From Phoenix dactylifera (lineage: Eukaryota; Streptophyta; Magnoliopsida; Arecales; Arecaceae), in contig NC_052399.1 in NCBI RefSeq assembly GCF_009389715.1, positions 7,814,585-7,878,584 on the forward strand: a stretch of 64,000 nt of DNA, given 5' to 3'. The stretch's first letter is position 1; each line of letters starts with the position of its first letter. This document shows, in pieces, positions 23,229 to 34,700 of this stretch. The notes beneath the pieces were generated by a model. The model did not search any database. It had not been told where the DNA came from and saw only the letters and a program-made list of their open reading frames with translations. The position numbers and the translations under genes were made by a program.

Positions 23229-24572
23229 CTATTGATGATACACCCGGAGGTTTTCGGAGCTCCAATTTCGTGGAATGGGGGTCCCTTCGAGGGATTCCAG
23301 CTTGTACGCTCCGGGTCGTTGGACGCGCGCGACCCGATAGGGTCCTTCTCAATTCGGGGCCAACTTTCCTTGCTCGGTCGGCTGGGAGGCTTCAGCTCTT
23401 CTGAGGACGAGGTCTCCCACTTTGAAGGATTTGAGTTTGACCCTAGCGTTGTAGTATTGCGCCGCTTTTTGCTGGTATCTCGCCATGCAAACCCGGGCGG
23501 CTTCCCTCGTCTCCTCGATGAGGTCCAGGTTGTTCCTGAGCTGCGTAGCACTGGAGTCGGCATCATAATATTCTACTCTCGGAGAAGGGAGTCCGATTTC
23601 CAACGGGATGACAGCCTCCGTTCCGTACGTCAAGTTGAAGGGAGTCTCGTCGGTGGGTACGTGGAATGTGTTCCGATAAGCCCACAGGACGTTGTATAGG
23701 TCTTCGACCCACTGCCCTTTGGATTGGTCGAGCCTGGTTTTGAGTTCCTGCAAAATAGTACGATTTGTTATCTCGGTTTCTCCATTTGCCTGAGGATGTG
23801 CGACTGAGGTGAAACGGTGGTCGATGCCGAGCTCCGAGCAGAACTCTCTGAAATGAGCATTGTCGAACTGGCGGCCGTTATCTGATATGAGGATGCGGGG
23901 GAGCCCGAATCTACAGATTATGAACTTCCAAATGAAGTCCTGCATCTTCTGCTCGGTGATCCGGGCCACTGGCTCGGCCTCGACCCACTTCGTGAAGTAA
24001 TTAATGGAGACGATCAGAAATTTTCTCTGCCCAGTCGCCAAGAAAAACGGTCCCAGGATATCAATTCCCCATTGAGCGAATGGCGAGGGGAAACTGATTG
24101 AGGTCAAGGGGGCTGAGGGTCGGCGCTGGATGTTGGCATTCCTCTGGCAGCGGTCGCATCTCCAAACAAAATCCAGCGCATCCTTCTGGAGTGTTGGCCA
24201 ATAGTATCCCTGGCGCAAAATTTTGTATGCCAGTGCTCGGCTTCCCAAATGGTTTCCGCAGATGCCTTCGTGGACTTCACGCATTGCATAATCCGCCTCC
24301 GACGGACGGAGACACCTGAGGAGGGGAGAGGTAAAAGATCTTCTGTAGAGCTTGCCTTCATACAGTATGTATCTCGAGGCTAGGCGCTTGACTCGACGAG
24401 CCTCACGCTCATCGCTGGGGAGGACTTCATTCTGTAGGTAGCTAACGAGCTCATCCATCCAGCTTGGCTCAACGTCGATACAAAGAGCTAGTTCAGGCTC
24501 CTCTGTGCTGGTGATCTGGAGGTACTCCAGTGTCGCCGCTTTTGGGAGCTCGCTCATGCGGGAGGACGCCAA
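23229..24572 (-). pseudogene. Element A integrase
   Basis: The frame opens after a stop at 24,582 and carries the HHCC zinc-binding region (HEGICGNHLG ... CDRCQ) and then the catalytic core (WGIDILGPF, ILISDNGRQF, PQANGETEITNRTI) supplying the D, D and E residues that join element cDNA to chromosomal DNA. The C-terminal part (YNARVKLKSFKVGDLVLRR) follows. A TGA at 23,349 replaces a codon expected to be Trp, after which the same frame continues (EGPYRVARVQRPGAYKLES) to a TAG at 23,229. This is the last domain of the pol polyprotein and lies next to the second RNase H. The two stops make it inactive as it stands. Confidence 0.9.
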
Positions 24573-24581
24573 TTTTGATAA

Positions 24582-24998
24582 TTAGTCCGCTCTGAGATTC
24601 TCCGACCTGGCAATATGTTGGATGTGGAAGGAACCCAGAGTCGAAGCGAGGTGTCGCACCTTCTGGAGGTATTTTTGCATTGTCAGCTCCCTTGCTTCGA
24701 AGTCTCCCAAAATTTGGCTCACAACCAATTGGGAGTCGCTGAAGGCCTTCAAGTTCTTGACCTTCAGCTCTCTAGCCAGCTTAAGCCCGGCTATGAGTGC
24801 CTCATACTCCGCCGCATTATTCGAGGCAGGAAATTCGAGGCGCAAAGCTCGTTCCGCGATCACCCCATCCGGGCTGGCGAGGATGAGGCCGGCTCCGCTA
24901 CCCCCGAGGTCGAGGAGCCGTCCACATGTAAGGTCCATAGCTGCTCCGAAGGCCCCTCCGCCGTAGGTGCGGGCTCGGGTTCGTCTGGCACGGTACAC
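24582..24998 (-). pseudogene. Element A second RNase H (aRNH, RVT_3 type)
   Basis: This domain between the RT-linked RNase H and integrase has the plant/archaeal-type RNase H signature: HVDGSS in the adjoining frame, GSGAGLILASPDGV, FPASNNAAEYEALIAGL and AFSDSQLVVSQI, which supply the acidic catalytic residues. RNase H removes RNA from the RNA:DNA hybrid during reverse transcription. An extra aRNH is a known marker of Tat-lineage gypsy elements. A one-base frameshift near 24,900 separates the first Asp from the rest, and a TAA at 24,582 ends the frame before integrase. Confidence 0.87.
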
Positions 24999-25079
24999 TC
25001 CACGATGAAGTCAGCCAGCGCTTGGGCTTTGATTGATGGCCTCGGACGATACTCGAGGTCAAACTCTCCGAGCTCGACC

Positions 25080-26401
25080 GCCTACTTCGTGATCCGATCA
25101 GCTCGATCTGATCGCTGCAGGATCTACTTTATTGGCTGGTCGGTCAACACGGCCACCGTGTGAGCTTGAAAATAAGGCCGGAGCCTTCAAGCTGAGACGA
25201 CCAGGGTAAAGACGGTCTTTTTCAGTTTGGAGTATCGGGTCTCAGCATCCCTCAAAACCCGGCTGGTGTAATATACCGGCTTTTGAAGCTTGCTCTCCTC
25301 TCGAACCAGGATCGAGCTCACTGCTACGGGAGAAACGGCTAAGTATAGGTAGAGGAGCTCGCCCTGCTGAGGCTTCGTAAGCAGTGGAGGAGAAGCGAGA
25401 AGGCGCTTGAGCTCTTCGAAGATTTGCTGGCCTTCTACCGACCACAAAAAGTTCTTTGGCTTCTTGAGAGCCGCAAAGAATGGAAGGCAGCGCTCGGCCG
25501 ATCGGGAGACGAATCTCCCGAGAGCTGCAACTCGGCCTGTAAGCTGTTGCACTTCTTTGACTGTCCTCGGGGGCGTCATCTCTTGGAGCGCTCGGATCCT
25601 CTCGGGATTGGTCTCGATTCTCCGCTGTGTAATTACAAAGCCAAGAAACTTGCCCGAGGTGACTCCGAACGCACATTTGGTAGGATTGAGCTTCATCCGG
25701 TACCTTCGGAGTGTAGAGAATGCCTCATTGAGGTCAGTCATATGATCTTGCGCCATTCGGCTTTTCACCAACATGTCATCAACATAGACCTCCAAGTTTC
25801 GGCCTATTTGGTCTTTAAAAATTTGGCTGACCAACCGCTGATAAGTCGCTCCAGCATTCTTTAGGCCGAAAAGCATTACTCTGTAGCAGTAGGTGCCTCC
25901 GTCGGTGATGAAGGCTGTCTTCTCTTCATCCTCCGGTGCCATCCGGATCTGGTTGTACCCTGAGAATGCATCCATGAAAGACAGTAGTTCGTGCCCCGAG
26001 GTGGAATCCACGAGCTGGTCGATGCTAGGGAGTGGAAAGCTATCTTTTAGGCAGGCCTTATTCAAGTTGGTGTAGTCCACACACATGCGCCATTTTTCGC
26101 TCGCCTTTCTGACGAGGATCACATTAGCGAGCCACTCCGGATAGGATATTTTCTGGATGAAACCGGCCCGGAGGAGTTTGTCAACCTCCTCAGCTGCTGC
26201 TCGTTGCCGTTCTGGGGCGGCACTTCGCTTCTTCTGCCGCACGGGCTTGCAGGTTGGCTTCACTTGAAGTCGGTGGACCGCTACCTCCGGATCTATCCCT
26301 AGCATGTCGGCGGGCGACCATGTAAAAATGTCCCTATTGGCCCGCAAGAAGTTGACGAGGCGATCCCTCTCGCGGGCATCAAGGCCGGAGCCGACCTGCA
26401 C
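25080..26401 (-). pseudogene. Element A reverse transcriptase and RT-linked RNase H
   Basis: The main frame (26,401-25,187) contains the gypsy RT blocks in order: KWRMCVDYTNLNKA, LLSFMDAFSGYNQI, FGLKNAGATYQRL and the catalytic VYVDDMLVKS, then the RNase H linker (KFLGFVITQR) and the start of RNase H (LLYLYLAVSP, KPVYYTSRVL). The first RNase H has LYLAVS where an Asp is usual, in line with degeneration of this domain in dual-RNase H elements. Stops at 25,187 (TGA), 25,126 (TAG) and 25,084 (TAG) interrupt the rest. RT copies element RNA to DNA inside the Gag particle. The RT core is intact over roughly 400 residues, but the polyprotein is not. Confidence 0.92.
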
Positions 26402-26589
26402 TGTTAGCTCGGGGCAGTTTTCACGTGAGAAATTTGTACGAGTAACTCACCAGGCTCCACTCGCTTTTTCCGAGGGCCATCTCGTGCTTCCAAGGTTTCG
26501 ACTGAGGGGCCATGTTCCGGCGCCGAGGCCGACGCCTTGGTTGGTTGCTTTGCTCCGCAGGTCGCCATGTAGCACCGCCTTGCTACCGC

Positions 26590-27006
26590 CTAGTCCCCAC
26601 GGACTTCGCCGACCCCTTGGTTGGTGGGGAACCGCATAAGCAGATGGGAAGTGGAGACCACGGCCCGAATAGCGTTGAGCCCTGGTCTTCCAAGTATAGC
26701 GTCGTCGGCCGAGGGCAAACGCACCTTGAGGAAGTTCATCCTCACGGTACTTTCTCGGAGGGCGAGTTCGACCGTAACTAAGAGATCGACCTCGCCCTCC
26801 ACTGGGACTGAGTCTCCAGTAAATCCGACTAGCGGAGCATTTATTCTCCGCAACTGCTTTTCTATCATCCCCATTTTAGAGTAGGCATCAAGATACAGAA
26901 TATTCGCTGAGCTTCCATTATCTACTAGGATACGCTTTACATAGAATCTATTTGCAATCATGGAGATGACCACTGCATCGTCGTGGGGAGTCTCGACTCC
27001 CTCCAT
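26590..27006 (-). pseudogene. Element A aspartic protease
   Basis: The region contains ILVDNGSSANILYLDAYSKM, the retropepsin-like active-site segment of plant gypsy elements (D-x-G-S), followed by the flap region and ADDAILGRPGLNAIRA, the second conserved protease block with a hydrophobic G-R motif. The protease cuts the Gag-Pol precursor. It overlaps the end of the gag frame in another frame, and about 190 bases with broken frames lie between it and RT. Confidence 0.85.
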
Positions 27007-28701
27007 ATCCCTGTCCGAGAAAGAAATGGCCTCTGAGATACGGGGCGCTTCGGGAGAAGCCTTTCAACCGGTTCCCCGATCGGGGGCCCTCTTCCAATGG
27101 TGCTAATGACGCCGGCGACAGGCTTGTTGGGACACGGTTCTCCAGGCTGCACGGCGTCCTCGATTGGCCTTTTCTCCTCGCACCGGTTCCGCACGAACCG
27201 GTTAAGCACTCCCCGGCGGATGAGTGCTTCAATCTCGTCCCGGAGCTGAAAGCAGTCCTCTGTATCATGGCTATAGTCTCGATGGAAACGGCAGTATTTC
27301 CTAGGGTTGCGCCAGGCTCTGGTGTCCCGCATCGGGGGCGGAGGCCGGAAATATTCTCGGCCTTCAATCTCCATCAGAATCTCGGTTCGAGGAGCATTAA
27401 GTGGAGTGTAGCTCTCGTACCTCCCGTTAGATATACGGGGCCGTGGTGGAGATTTCGGACGAGACGGGGACCTTGGTCGGAGCAGTCCCCGCGGTCGGAG
27501 AGGACTTTTCAGGCGAGGCAAGTTCTTGGCTCGGCGCGGGGATAGGCTTCTGGGGCGGCCGCGCTCCTCGCGATGTTTCTTTTTCTTTTTAGAGGCCTGC
27601 TCGGCCCTGCCCCGTCTGGAAGCAACAGCTTCCTCCGCCTTTGCGTACTTCCGCGCCCTGACCAGCATCTTAGTGAGGTCAGCAGAAAAATTCTTCTCGA
27701 TGGAGAAGAGAAATCTATAAGACCGGGCCCCAGTCTTCAGTGCCGACATGGCGATTGACTGGTCAAGCTCCTGGACCTCCCATGTTGCGGCGGTGAAGCG
27801 GTCCAGATATTCCCTGAGGAATTCTCCCTCCTTTTGCTTTATATCAAGGAGGAAGTCTGAGGTCCGCCGCTGGGGTCGGCTGGCAGCAAAATTGGTGGCG
27901 AACTGCCTGCCGAGCTGCTTGAAAGAAGAGACGGTACTAGGCTTCTGCCCGGTAAACCAAAGCCGAGCTGCTCCCCGGAGTGTTGCTGGAAAGGCTTTGC
28001 AAAGCATGGCCTCCGAGGCTCCCTGCAGGGCCATTAAGGCCCGATAGCTTTCCAGGTGGTCGAGGGGGTCGGTCTTGCCGTTGTAAGGCTCCACCTGGGG
28101 CATCTTAAACCTCGGCGGGACCGGCTCGTCCTCGATCTGTTGGGAGAAAGGGGACTTCATGGTGAATTCAAAGTCACCCTCACATCTCGCCCTTTGCCAT
28201 GGAGCGCCTCAATCTGGCGCTCTAGCTTCTCGACCTTCTTGTCGAGTTCACTGCTGTGAGGAACCGCCACTGTGGTTGGTTCGGGCACAGTTGCCCTGGG
28301 ACTGACTCAACCTCTGACGGTTGTGGCCAGTCACCGGTCCCCCTCACCGGGGGTTCTCTCCTGAAGGAAGTTCGGGCCGATTCCTGGCAACGACACCGCT
28401 CCTCACCATTAGCCCTCGAAGAGGCATGGAGACTTCGGCCTTGGGGCGCCGGTCCACCCAGTGGGGGCATCGGCGGGGCCGGGACCTGAGGGGAAGGTGC
28501 CGCCGGGACGTCCTTAGGTTGCAGGCTCTGGACAGCGGCAGCCAAGGCCTGAACCTGTTGCACCAGGGTGTCAAACTGTTCCAGCCGGACCTGAGGGGTC
28601 GAATCGGCCGGAGGCGGTGAGTTCTGGATAGAATGTCCGGAGCTAGGTGGAAGACGCCGGGAGACATTAGAAGCTCCCTTGCTTCTCAGCTTCATGGTCA
28701 T
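26958..28701 (-). pseudogene. Element A gag, frameshifted
   Basis: The start region is MTMKLRSKGASN (28,701), then a helix EQFDTLVQQVQALAAAVQSL. A second segment in another frame reads SSELDKKVEKLERQIEALHG, a short coiled coil. The retrotransposon gag domain (YNGKTDPLDHLESYRALM, FPATLRGAARLWF, EFLREYLDRFTAATWEV) follows in the 28,160-26,958 frame. After an Arg/Ser-rich linker comes a zinc-knuckle-like end, YCRFHRDYSHDTEDCFQL. At least two frameshifts, near 28,250 and 28,160, break it. Gag builds the cytoplasmic particle and packages the RNA. The N-terminal piece is shared with element C. Confidence 0.88.
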
Positions 28702-28710
28702 GACTCGGTC

Positions 28711-28728
28711 CCTTCCTCTAGCGCCAAC
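28711..28728 (-). promoter_or_regulatory. Element A primer-binding site
   Basis: Just inside the 5' LTR the - strand reads GTTGGCGCTAGAGGAAGG. Position and the TGGCGC start fit a tRNA-complementary primer site; I did not assign the tRNA. Element C has the same site at 57,531-57,548. Confidence 0.8.
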
Positions 28729-29652
28729 TGTTGCTGGAATTTGGACCCGGGGGCGACCACTGGGCCAGGAAGGAGGAGCTCCGGGAAGGCTTGGCGAACG
28801 ATGGCGATCCGGCGATGTGCGGCGTCTTCCGGAAGACTTGCAAGAAGCCGGTGGCCGGGTTTTTCCGGCGCCGGCCCTCCGATGCTTAAGTCAGAGAGAT
28901 GGCCCAAAGATAGGCAAGAGTGGAGCTCAAGTCCGAGAGTCGGGAAAATCCCCCCTTTCCCCCTCAGGAATTCCCCATTTATAGGGGGGAACGGGTTTAC
29001 CTGTGATGAGATAGGGCGAAGGCACTACCGTATGGTTGGACGTACAATGGAAGTTAATACTCGATCGTGTAAATCAATGCTGTTTTCGTAGGGGATCAGG
29101 CCAAAGTCCTTGAATTACTACGGAACATTGCTGTCGTTTATGGCCAAACAGGTTTGCCGTGTGGAGCTAAACATTCGTAGACAACAGGAGCCATGCGCCT
29201 TAATTGTTGAGTGAGCCATATTAGCCACATGCCTGCAAAGGTCACATGCATTGATTGTTGAGTGAAATAGGCGTTTGGAGAGACCATACACTTTAATTGT
29301 TGCATAAGCTGAATGTCTGGGGAGGCCATACATATCGATTGTTGGCAAGGACAGGGCACGATTCGCGGGGAACACGATAATGGCGGTCTGCCGCTCGGAT
29401 GCTTTCTAGTCGGAGGAGCCGCTTGGGCACTTTCAAGCCCTTAAGTCGGGATCCATTCGGCCGCCCCTTGCTCGGAGGAATGCCCGGTCGCCTCCTGCTC
29501 GGAGGGGGCGCTCGGTCGCTCCCTGCTCGGAGGGGGCGCTCGGTTGCCTCCTGCTCGGAGGGATGCTTGGTCGCCTCCTGCTCGGAGGGGTCTGCTCGAC
29601 CGGCTGCTCGGAGGTCCGTGCGAGCGTGGTAACTTATATTTCTCCCCCAACA
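28729..29652 (-). repeat. Element A right (5') LTR, uninterrupted, 924 bp
   Basis: It begins tgttgctgg and ends cccccaaca. It provides the intact reference for the LTR that element B split: the junction sequence gtaaatcaatgctgttttcg is continuous here near 29,070-29,090. It contains a shorter version of the GC-rich ~24-bp array (about 29,475-29,600). Confidence 0.93.
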
Positions 29653-29657
29653 CAAGA

Positions 29658-31431
29658 ATTTTCTGGAAGCAATGAAGTATTGTGACGAGAGATGTCGAAC
29701 ATTCAGAGAGTGCAAGTATGTGAAGAGAAAAAATAACGAAAATATTGAGCGTTGTGATATACATGGAGTTGTTTTTGAGAGTTGTGCAGTAGTTTTATAT
29801 TAGTGCTTACGTGACTTCAAAAGAATGTTGTTGCCAATCTTTAAGAGTTTCCATTATTATAATAAAAACAAGTGCACATGATACTAGCAGCGGATATGTG
29901 CGACATACATACAAAAATTCAAAAAATTGAGAAATAAGAAAGATAAAATACATGAATTAAATAAAAAGTAGTAATATTTTTTTAGTTTCAAAAAATTAGT
30001 TACCATATGCATAAGAGATGGATAAAGATTTTTTTTATTAAACAATAGATGCGAAACAAATGAATAATTATATGATATAATAAAAATATATTTAAAATAT
30101 ACTCTATATTATATATTTCTCTCCCATTTAATAATATAAAGTATATATCATAAAATTATTTAAAATTTGATATGCAGAGTTTAAAATGAGACAATCTCTT
30201 TTATTTAATAATATAATATATATATTTAAGATTTTTATATGGAAAGTACGTAACTTTTAGTCAATCTTTTGCACGCGAACCGAGATGAAAGCACCATGAT
30301 TCGCGATTCACGTGGTCTTTTAGAGGGCGTGCGGTTAGGTAGCAGCGAGGGGCGACTGTCTCCTTGTGTCAACTTTCTGGCCTCCCTTGCTTCGCCCCAA
30401 AATTCGCAGAATCCCAGGAACCTTGTCTTTTTGGAGCCATGCATTGCATTCTTATCGTTAATCGCCATATGCCGTCTTTTCCACTTGGTGGAGTATAACT
30501 CTGCCTATTCTAGTCGCTTGCTGGTGCAGCATCCAATTTTCTAATGATAAAAGGAGGTAAGAAAACAAAATAGAAGTCCACTTTTGCCACTGCAAATGAC
30601 AAGGCACGGAATGCTATGAAGAGACTCGAACGAACCACAGCATTCTTAACCCAGTTTCGGCCATGCAGGTTATTTTTTATGCCTTATGGTGCACCACGAG
30701 AGAATAGAAGATTTTGGTTAAAACATTTATTTATTAGAACTCATTGTATCAAAATAAAAAAAGATTTCGAATGTTTTATTTGCATGGCTTTCTTGAGTGC
30801 TCGATTCACAAACAAGAATGCGATCGAGTTCAATCCGCTGCATGCTAGGAATTATCACGGTCAAGTTGGCCATGCATGCATTCTAGCCATACATGCGTTG
30901 CACTTAAGAGCATGTTGCGCTAGGGTACGGAGCATTTGGAGATCATGCATCTAGGTATCTCCTAACTCGGACCTAATGTGCCGAGGAGTTTGGGTTAAAA
31001 CCTAGCCATCCAAGCATCGGGTTCAGTCAATTGGTATGAATAGATAGAGATCGAGTCGTGGATGAAGCATGTTTGGTTGGACTATTGCTCGGAAAACTCA
31101 GCCTCCTCTATATCCCCCTGCTGAAACTATTCACTAATACTTTGGTAAATGCGAAATATGGTGGATGTAAAAGTAAAACTATGCGGTGTATGGGCGAAAT
31201 TTTTTGGCCTGGGTCAGGTTAGCTCAAGATTATAAAACCAAACTCATACCTCGACAGATCAGGTTAGACCCTAAAAATTTGTGTCCATCTTTTAACCTAT
31301 TCTTCACTCTTAACCTGTTCATATCTTGCGCTATTCTTCACGACTTGCTTTCTAGCTCTGCTCATTCTGTCGGTTCCATTCATTTGGTACTTGGGAGAGC
31401 TGCTCTGAATCATCAAAGGCAAACTTGCTCA

Positions 31432-31432
<1 letters not shown>
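29658..31432. other. Intergenic DNA, no gene recognised
   Basis: AT-rich to about 30,240, then a GC-richer stretch (about 30,250-30,480) with an open frame that resembles no family I know. No exon pattern or RNA gene is seen before ORC6. Confidence 0.5.

Positions 31433-31484
<52 letters not shown>
31433..31484. repeat. (CA)n microsatellite
   Basis: About 26 uninterrupted CA dinucleotides lie about 330 bp upstream of the ORC6 start codon. A likely length-polymorphic marker. Confidence 0.97.
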
Positions 31485-31488
<4 letters not shown>

Positions 31489-31589
31489 GAGACATAGATA
31501 TCTGGCCCAAACGGTGTCCCACAGAGATAGATCAGAGGGTCCAGTTAAATAGAACACTGTGCGCCTTGTCAGGCCCATTAGCGAGCCCA

Positions 31590-31683
31590 TATAAAATCAT
31601 CTAAATATTTGCCCCTCCCCCCGCCCCCGCCAAATTTTTTGGCCCCGATTCGAAGCGCCTTCCCGCCAGCCTTCCCCGCCAAA
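31590..31683 (+). promoter_or_regulatory. ORC6 promoter: TATA-like box and E2F sites
   Basis: TATAAAA lies at 31,590-31,596. Two perfect E2F-type elements follow, CCCGCCAAA at 31,626-31,634 and 31,675-31,683 (TTTGGCGGG on the other strand), with a partial TTCCCGCC at 31,660-31,667. E2F/DP sites are established drivers of S-phase expression of plant ORC genes, so G1/S regulation is expected. Binding is inferred. Confidence 0.72.
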
Positions 31684-31765
31684 TCCTTCCCTTACGACGC
31701 AACCCTCCGGCGCTTCAAAATGCCTTCTCCTCCAAGAAGCGCCATTCCTTCCCACCCCTCTCGGC

Positions 31766-34700
31766 ATGGACATCTCCTCCATCGCTGCGCGGCTCGGCCT
31801 TGCCGACTCCAAGTCCCTAGTGCGGAAGGCCGAGGAGCTCCGCCGCCTCTCCGACGTCCAGTTCGACTCCTCCATCATCGGCGTCGTAAGCCCCCTCCTT
31901 CTCCTGCTTCCCGTCACCCATTTCTTTCAATCCATCCCATCTTAGTCGGTTTCTTCTTTCACAGGGCGAGGTCACGAAAGCCATTATTTGTCTGGAGATC
32001 GCGGCGTCCAAGTAATCTCGCATGCCTATCTTCCGTTTGATTTGTTGATTCTATCAGTTTGATCGATCTCAAGTTTCTGAACACTAAATCCACTATCAGT
32101 TTGATTCATCTCAAGTTTCTGTACACTAAATCAGGGAGTTGGGTTTGTAGGTTTCAGGTGCTATTCGATCGACAGAGTGCAATTCGGATGAGTGGGATGT
32201 CGGAGAAGGCTTACATGAGGTCCTTCAATGCAATGCAGAATGGTCTTGGGGTCAAGTGAGTCCAATTCTTCCTTTGATATTTCTATTCGGGTTTTATCAA
32301 GTTTTAAGAGATATGCAGCAATCCCTGATGGGTTTTGTTGTAGGGCGAGTTTGGATGTCCGTGAACTCGGGATTCAGTTTGGCTGTGTTAGGCTCATACC
32401 TTTTGTGCGAAAGGGATTGTCTCTGTAAGATCTTATTTCTTTGTCCTTGATTTATTGGTTTCTTTAATAAGCAGCAAACCTTGAACTTCTTAGATAAATC
32501 AAACCTACTTCTCAATGTCTTGCACTTAAAGGAAATATCTAATCCTTTCTTCTTATTTTGTAGGTTATTTTAATTCCTTGAAATTTTTATTCTTCTTTTA
32601 GTTTTTTTTTCCCTTTCTTTCTTTTTGATCTGTAATAATTCCTTTCTTCATGGGCATTGTGTCAATATTCAAAATTCTTCTGACTCCCCTAGTAACAGAA
32701 TTCCCTGACCCATTGAACTGTTCTGTGATTATTCTTGATTTTTTCATTAACGGTAATATTTTCTACAGAGTTTATATTGGCTTAATGCAAAACGTTGTGC
32801 TTTATGAATTTCTGATGATTGTTGTGGATAATAAATTTGATGAGTTTTTTGTTGTGAATATTTCACGAATTATCTTGAAAGTTCTCTGAAATACTTTTGC
32901 TAATTACATTTCTCATATTTATTTCCCTTCCTTTTTAAACTTCCGGCATGCAATTAAATGAATTTTAATCTTTACTGGGTGGTGACTAGAGAGTTTTGCC
33001 ATTAGTCTAACATTGTGAACTTTGAATATCTGACCATGTTAGTTCTGAATACCTGTGTGCTGACATACAATGTTTATGATGTTGATTTTTCAGGTATAAG
33101 GAACGTTTTCTAGCTGCACTACCTCCCTCTCGCCGGGCAAATACTGATTTTAACCGGCCTGTATTTACAGCAGTTGCATTCTATTTATGTGCTAAAAGGC
33201 ATAAGGTGGCTTCTGAGGTTCTGTAAATTCCCTGGAACTATATTTTTGTTAATATTTGCTTACATAAAAGTGCTCTGTCCCATCTTGTAGCTTAAAGTTG
33301 ACAAGCTGAAGCTTATTGAGGTATGTGGAACTTCCGAGTCAGAATTTTCCACTGTAAGAGCCTACATCCTCTTCTACCTCTTCTCTTATATTGTATTAGG
33401 TTCTCTTTTAATTTAATACATAATCATTTAATGGTTTAATGCATCTCTTCTACTTCTTATTTGATGTTGTATTAGGTTCTGCTCTCTTGATTTAATCTGT
33501 AATTCATGTATGGTTAATTTTTTGCTACAGGTTTCAACTTCTATGAACGACCTTTGCTTCGATGTGTTTGGGATTTCAAAGGAAAAGAAAAATCCCAAGG
33601 CTATAAAAGGCCATCGAGGTACAGATTTCCCATTATTGTTTTGATTGTTACTTGCATTCTGTGCTTTGGGGTGGCTGTTTGGTTGGCAGGGCTGTTTCTG
33701 CTATTCTCCATCCTAATCTTATAACTAGTTCTCATACTTACAATTGCATTTTTTCCTCAATATTAGAAACTTGTTATAGTTTTGTGTCCTTTTCATGATT
33801 GTGATTCATTTTGCTCCCTTTATATCCTACTTCGCAATGGCAGAACTTTTGGATCCCTTGCCCGGCAAAAGGAGACGCGAGGATGATGGTGATGCATCTG
33901 ATGATTCTTCTATAGATGATCAATATGAATTGGAGGTATTTATGGTTTTCCATTCATGAAAAATAAATGCCACAACTAGAAATACATATGCATGTGCTTG
34001 GAGATATTTCCCCTAATCTTTCTTGTTCATGTTAATGTAAGAACATGTAAGAATTGTATGCATTTAGTTACATATGCAGCTCACAGGTATAATTGCTGCC
34101 CTGATTTCTTTTTCCTAAGAAAAGATGAGGAAAATTCTCACTATTAAACTTGCATATCTATGATTACATGTGTATGTATATATATATATAATGACACACA
34201 AATGTCAATGAAGCTTTAATCCCAAACTAGTTGGTTTTGGCTACATGAAATTTTTTCCTCCATTCCACTCTGGTTAGGGCCACACTTTCTAAGAGATGTA
34301 GCGATATCAAGTCCTTCCTTACTACATCCTCTTATATGACTTCAGTCTACCTCTACCTCTCTTTTCTTCTACACAGTGCATCCCTTGGCCTATGTGTATC
34401 ATCTGTCATAATTATAAAACTTTAGATAAGTTAAAACCTCTCTTTCTTGTAAGAGTACTGGCCAATGTGAATCATTTTTCTGAAAGCTACTGGCCAGTGT
34501 GATCAATTTGTATGGAAAACTTTTTAGTATTATGTTATGCTTTTGATGCAGAAATCTGATGGCTGTTATCTACAGTCCACATGGTCAACTTTCCATGCCA
34601 ATGTGGAAGGTGAATTATGCTATCAGCTTCTGTTATGAATTTACACACCAGTAGATCATGCAACTTGAAAGCCGTTCTTTTTCCATCTAATGTTAAGTTT

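Larger units (their letters stand above)
6912..29652 (-). mobile_element. Element A: Ty3/gypsy LTR retrotransposon, Tat type, split by element B
   Basis: Two copies of a TG...CA long terminal repeat bound the element. The right copy (5' LTR on the - strand) is 28,729-29,652. The left copy is 6,912-7,261 plus 18,502-19,102, interrupted by element B. Flanking 5-mers are caagg (6,907-6,911) and caaga (29,653-29,657), a target duplication with one mismatch. Without B the element is about 11.5 kb. Reading the - strand from the right it carries a primer-binding site, gag, protease, RT, RNase H, a second RNase H, integrase, a tandem-repeat block and then an ORF on the opposite strand. The second RNase H and the antisense ORF point to the Tat clade. 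Frameshifts and stops show that this copy cannot encode an intact polyprotein. Confidence 0.92.

Noticed and set aside
26304..28620. Several + strand frames over 90 residues opposite gag and pol
   Set aside because: Shadows of the real - strand polyprotein frames. They show no motifs of their own.
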